Below are positions 61,276-64,000 of a stretch of DNA of 64,000 bases, piece after piece (within the stretch, counting starts at the first letter, position 1; each line of letters begins with the position of its first letter). The notes beneath the pieces were generated by a model that did no database searches, had not been told where the DNA came from, and saw nothing but the letters and a program-made list of their open reading frames with translations. The position numbers and the translations under genes were made by a program. The DNA is from Boswellia sacra (lineage: Eukaryota; Streptophyta; Magnoliopsida; Sapindales; Burseraceae), in the NCBI GenBank assembly GCA_013180625.2, contig SNVD02010020.1, positions 344,358 to 408,357 of the forward strand, in the 5' to 3' direction.

Positions 61276-62621
61276 AGCTTATTGCTAGTCCCTAGCAATT
61301 AAAGCGTTATTATTTAGAAGTGATTTATAGAATTTTACATCCAAGGTGGTCATTATTGCACTCTCCTTGATTTTATCCAAATAAACAAACTCTCAACCAA
61401 TTATTGTTATTATTATTTTTTTTATGACTCATGTACCCTTCGGTCAAGATATCTGTAAACCTTCTTTTTGTGCTCATTCAACACATGACTATGGGGCTTA
61501 TTAGAAAGAAGCCATATCGGTTCTAATATTTGTTAAGGCTAACAACCCTAGGTAAGGGGTATTTATTCATTTTATATATATATATTTTTCTTCTCCCTTT
61601 TTTTTTAAAGGAATGCATCTTTAACCCATGTAGCGAGCCTTAGGCTAATGACTCCCATACCAGTTGGCCTTAGGGCATTAGGTGTTAAGACACCCCTTCG
61701 AGCTTAACGACTCGGGTTGCCGATGCTTTATTTTTGCTTAGAAATTTGTGGATAGTGCAATGTTCAATCCCATGAAGCTTTCTCCTTAATCCATGTAGCG
61801 AGCTTTGGGCCAATAACTCCCAAACCAGTTGGTCTTAAGGTATTAGGTGTTGAGGCACCCCTCGGGCTTAATTGCTCGAATTAAGGAGGCTACGAGACCA
61901 AACTTATCCACAATTGCTCTCTTCTTTTTTTTCACTTTTTTTTCACTTTTCCTTTTTTTTGTTGTTTTTTTTTTAAACTTTCCCCTTCCTTTGTGTTGTT
62001 ATCCTAAACAAAACAAAAGAACTCAATATTACAACATTTCATTTTGCCACCCACACTCATGCATCAAGGTATGTGTGTGTGTGTTAAGAAGGGTTCATGA
62101 ATACTTGCTTAATGAGTACATAAGCACACAATTTTTAATTGATAAGGTTGTGAGAGTTCATAGATTTGAATAATTCAAAGTGAAATGAATAAGACCTCCT
62201 TGTTATAAAATTCAAAAATCAAGACTAAATAATATCAAGTTAGCTAAAATGAGTTCACAAGATCAAAATAAAATGATAAATTGGTTAGAATGGGTTTCAA
62301 GAGTTCAAACTGGCCCTCCCTACTCTGCCATTCTTGACCCAGAATACGTCTCAAGAGGATTTGAACTCCTTACACCGCACTCTGAATCTAATTACTAACT
62401 CACTTTTTTTTTTAAAGAAAAAAGAAAATTCAAGACACACTTATGTCTACTATCCTTCCCCCCCAACCAAATGAAACATTGTCCTCAATGTTTAAATGTA
62501 GAGAGATAAGGCATAAGAGACATTACCTGAAGCTTTTGTTATTCAAGAGAGATGACCTGAAAGACTCATAAAATAACATGCTAAAAATAAAATAAAATAA
62601 AATAAAGGACAAGAAAAAAAA
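61276..62621 (-). other. 3' non-coding internal region between LOG and the LTR
   Basis: No gene. Two diverged direct copies of about 100 bp, with words such as catgtagcgagc and ccagttgg, lie at about 61615-61720 and 61785-61885. T/C-rich runs lie at 61925-61975. The hairpin 16-mer is at 62476-62491, next to a G-rich tract (62458-62466, minus strand) that resembles a second polypurine tract. Confidence 0.65.
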
Positions 62622-63272
62622 TTACAAATGGAGATTCAGATCCAATTTGCACTTTTTGTTTTGCCCTCCTGCCCAATTAATTTGAGTACTAGCTGGGTCA
62701 GGTTCATACTCAACTTCTTGTAATTTGTCAAGTAGCTCACCAGTAGAAGTGGCAGAAATAAGGATCTTTCTCGCTGAATGAGGGATAAAATTCTGTTCCA
62801 CAGCTGCATCAACAAAACTTATCAAAGGATCAAAGAAATTTTTGACATTCAACAAACCTATGGGTTTTTGATGGAGATTCAGTTGGGCCCAAGAGGCAAT
62901 TTGAAAAATTTCTTCAAGAGTGCCAAAGCCACCTGGTAAAGCAATAAAAGCATATGAATTGATGAGCATATGTGCCATGTGTTCATGCATAGAGGAGACT
63001 TGTAACTTCTTCCCAACCGTTTTTCCAACAATGCTTTCTACAGCCAAAGCTTTAGGAATAACTCCTAACACTTGACTACCTCCTACATGTGCAGCTGTTG
63101 ATACGCAACCTATTAACCCGAGGCTACCTCCCCCATAAACCACATGAATCTTTCTTTCAGCCAGTAGCCTACCAAGATAATTCGCTACTTCTACGAACTC
63201 TTCACTTTTACTTGGTCGAGATCCACATAATACACATATCCTTTGGATTCGACGTTTTGAAGTTCCCTCCAT
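62622..63272 (-). CDS. LOG-like cytokinin riboside 5'-monophosphate phosphoribohydrolase, intact ORF
   Basis: The 216-residue ORF opens at ATG 63272 and ends with TAA. LOG enzymes release free cytokinin base from its nucleotide in the cytosol and nucleus. Visible motifs: RICVLCGSRPS (residues 11-21), VVYGGGSLGLIG (44-55), GVIPKAL (70-76), PGGFGTLEE (113-121, the family signature with Glu121) and KPIGLLNV (136-143). Length is normal for LOG. Two oddities stand out. The conserved MHxRKAxM is here MHEHMAHM, so the catalytic Arg98 is His. And the gene has no introns, whereas plant LOG genes usually have several. It lies inside an LTR element with a TATA-like box 46 bp upstream. Either it has lost the canonical activity or changed function; that is inference. 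Confidence 0.93.
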   Translation of the reverse strand: MEGTSKRRIQRICVLCGSRPSKSEEFVEVANYLGRLLAERKIHVVYGGGSLGLIGCVSTAAHVGGSQVLGVIPKALAVESIVGKTVGKKLQVSSMHEHMAHMLINSYAFIALPGGFGTLEEIFQIASWAQLNLHQKPIGLLNVKNFFDPLISFVDAAVEQNFIPHSARKILISATSTGELLDKLQEVEYEPDPASTQINWAGGQNKKCKLDLNLHL

Positions 63273-63318
63273 GTCTATGTAACTCTCTAACTATGTGTGA
63301 AGAAGAGAGCAAGACATG

Positions 63319-63328
63319 TGGTATTTAT
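63319..63328 (-). promoter_or_regulatory. TATA-like box upstream of LOG
   Basis: CCATAAATAC (minus strand) lies 46 bp before the LOG ATG and is followed by a CT-rich leader (CTTGCTCTCTTCTTC). The same 10-mer and spacing occur in the plus copy (59433-59442). Confidence 0.6.
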
Positions 63329-63573
63329 GGAGTGCAAAAAGGTATGCTAATGATGATATCTATCTAGGTAGCTCGGTTGTTTGTTGGAAAAGTTGACAAT
63401 AATGCATAAAAATTCAAAAGATGATGGAATAAGACACCATAATTCAAACAAATGATACAAATTCAAAAATGACAACTATGAGGAATTAAAATTCAAAAAT
63501 GATGGCACGCATGCATATGTACAGGTAGTTGTGACTGTGGCTCACATCTTCCTCTGGTTTTACGTCCAGAACG
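63329..63573 (-). other. Spacer between the two cargo genes
   Basis: No gene is seen. An imperfect repeat of aattcaaa(a/c)atgat-type words lies at 63410-63505. Confidence 0.5.
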
Positions 63574-64000
63574 TCATAAACACCTTCTATGAAGTTGGGG
63601 ATATACAACCCCCCCAAACCCACACAGCTTTCCATCCAGTTTTCTTATAAACTGGCAAACAGGGTCGTTTTGAGTCAGATTCCCAAGACTATAGCGTTCC
63701 TGCTCATCTCGGAATTGTGTCCACAAATAAAAAATTTCACGCTGCACAAGTCCACAAGAATGCGTCTCAAGAGTCGTTCGGATATCATCCAAAGACTCCT
63801 TACTCAGTCCATTCTTGATGAACTGTAGTTTATCCTCTCGATTGTTAGACAAAGATCCCAAGGAGCGGCAACGCTGGTTACAAGTCCATCTTGCACATCT
63901 GGGACAAACTTGTAACCTTTTCGCTCTTCGCTTTTTGGCATAAGAGCTTTTTCCCAAACCTGGCATATGGGAAACAAGATTATCTAAAAACTCACAAGAG
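63574..64000 (-). CDS. Basic Cys-rich protein, viral nucleic-acid-binding-protein-like (N-terminus off window)
   Basis: The minus-strand frame is open from the window edge through Met at 63966 to the stop at 63574 (130 residues from that Met). The frame continues upstream (CEFLDNLVSHMPGLGKSS), and the plus copy shows homology there too, so the true start is probably outside the window. From Met 63966, residues 6-17 are Lys/Arg-rich (KSSYAKKRRAKR), directly followed by a Cys cluster, C21-x2-C24-x4-C29-x3-C33. A charged segment (NREDKLQFIKNG) comes next. This layout, a GKS-x-(Y/F)-A basic patch abutting a small Cys cluster near the middle of a short protein, is that of the nucleic-acid-binding, silencing-suppressor-type proteins of carla- and vitivirus-like plant RNA viruses. 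The likeness is from memory and needs a profile search. It is not a zinc knuckle of gag type (no CCHC). Confidence 0.6.
   Translation of the reverse strand, partial: SCEFLDNLVSHMPGLGKSSYAKKRRAKRLQVCPRCARWTCNQRCRSLGSLSNNREDKLQFIKNGLSKESLDDIRTTLETHSCGLVQREIFYLWTQFRDEQERYSLGNLTQNDPVCQFIRKLDGKLCGFGGVVYPQLHRRCL

Larger units (their letters stand above)
59901..64000 (-). mobile_element. Minus-strand Athila-like element carrying cargo genes (partial)
   Basis: A 3' LTR (59901-61265), a polypurine tract, a long non-coding 3' internal region, an intact LOG-like gene and the end of a basic Cys-rich ORF are all oriented on the minus strand. The same cargo order follows an Athila-type pol in the plus-strand copy at 55133-59900, which is why this is called Athila-like. 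Its own pol, gag and 5' LTR lie beyond 64000. It is inserted in the LOG remnant of the plus-strand copy. Confidence 0.75.

Overview
The window looks like gene-poor, repeat-rich nuclear DNA of a flowering plant, probably a eudicot. It is AT-rich, intron-containing gene fragments have plant-type GT/AG splice sites, and the mobile elements are plant lineages: Sirevirus-like Copia, Athila-like Ty3/Gypsy and CACTA (En/Spm). The only recognisable host gene outside a mobile element is a frameshifted UDP-glycosyltransferase at 21.0-22.4 kb. No functional rRNA or tRNA gene and no CRISPR array was seen. All family names come from reading translations by eye; no database search was possible.

Layout. 1-1020: truncated Copia fragment (minus). 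2862-3750: solo LTR with an exact 5-bp target-site duplication (TSD). 4010-12159: complete but disrupted Sirevirus-like Copia element with an exact TSD, inserted in old duplicated DNA. 13039-17308: CACTA-1, carrying pieces of two host genes. 21015-22427: UGT pseudogene. 23596-35704: CACTA-2, a 12-kb element with decayed TNPD- and TNPA-like genes, a hexokinase fragment and satellite-like arrays. 36590-40677: CACTA-4, carrying the 5' end of a gamma-COP gene joined to at least six neurochondrin exons. 41683-46757: CACTA-3, with a nearly intact seven-exon TNPA-like gene. 47737-48599: another solo LTR. 49735-52701: a short degenerate Copia element. 54161-55126: a probable small CACTA-like element. 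55133-64000: two nested Athila-like elements.

Two stretches (about 12.2-19.7 kb and 41.4-53.0 kb), plus a third more diverged one near 1.9-4.0 kb, are copies of the same non-coding DNA. Each was later hit by different transposons, so each copy shows the empty site of the other's insertions.

The most unusual part is the right end. A decayed plus-strand Athila-like element and a better preserved minus-strand one both carry, in the same order, (i) a small basic, cysteine-rich protein whose layout resembles the nucleic-acid-binding proteins of filamentous plant RNA viruses, and (ii) an intronless LONELY GUY (LOG, cytokinin-activating enzyme) gene. Both LOG copies have the same TATA-like motif at nearly the same distance before the start codon. 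The intact LOG copy has lost the family's catalytic arginine (H98 in place of R98). I infer a retrotransposon lineage that acquired a two-gene cargo where Athila elements often carry an env-like ORF.
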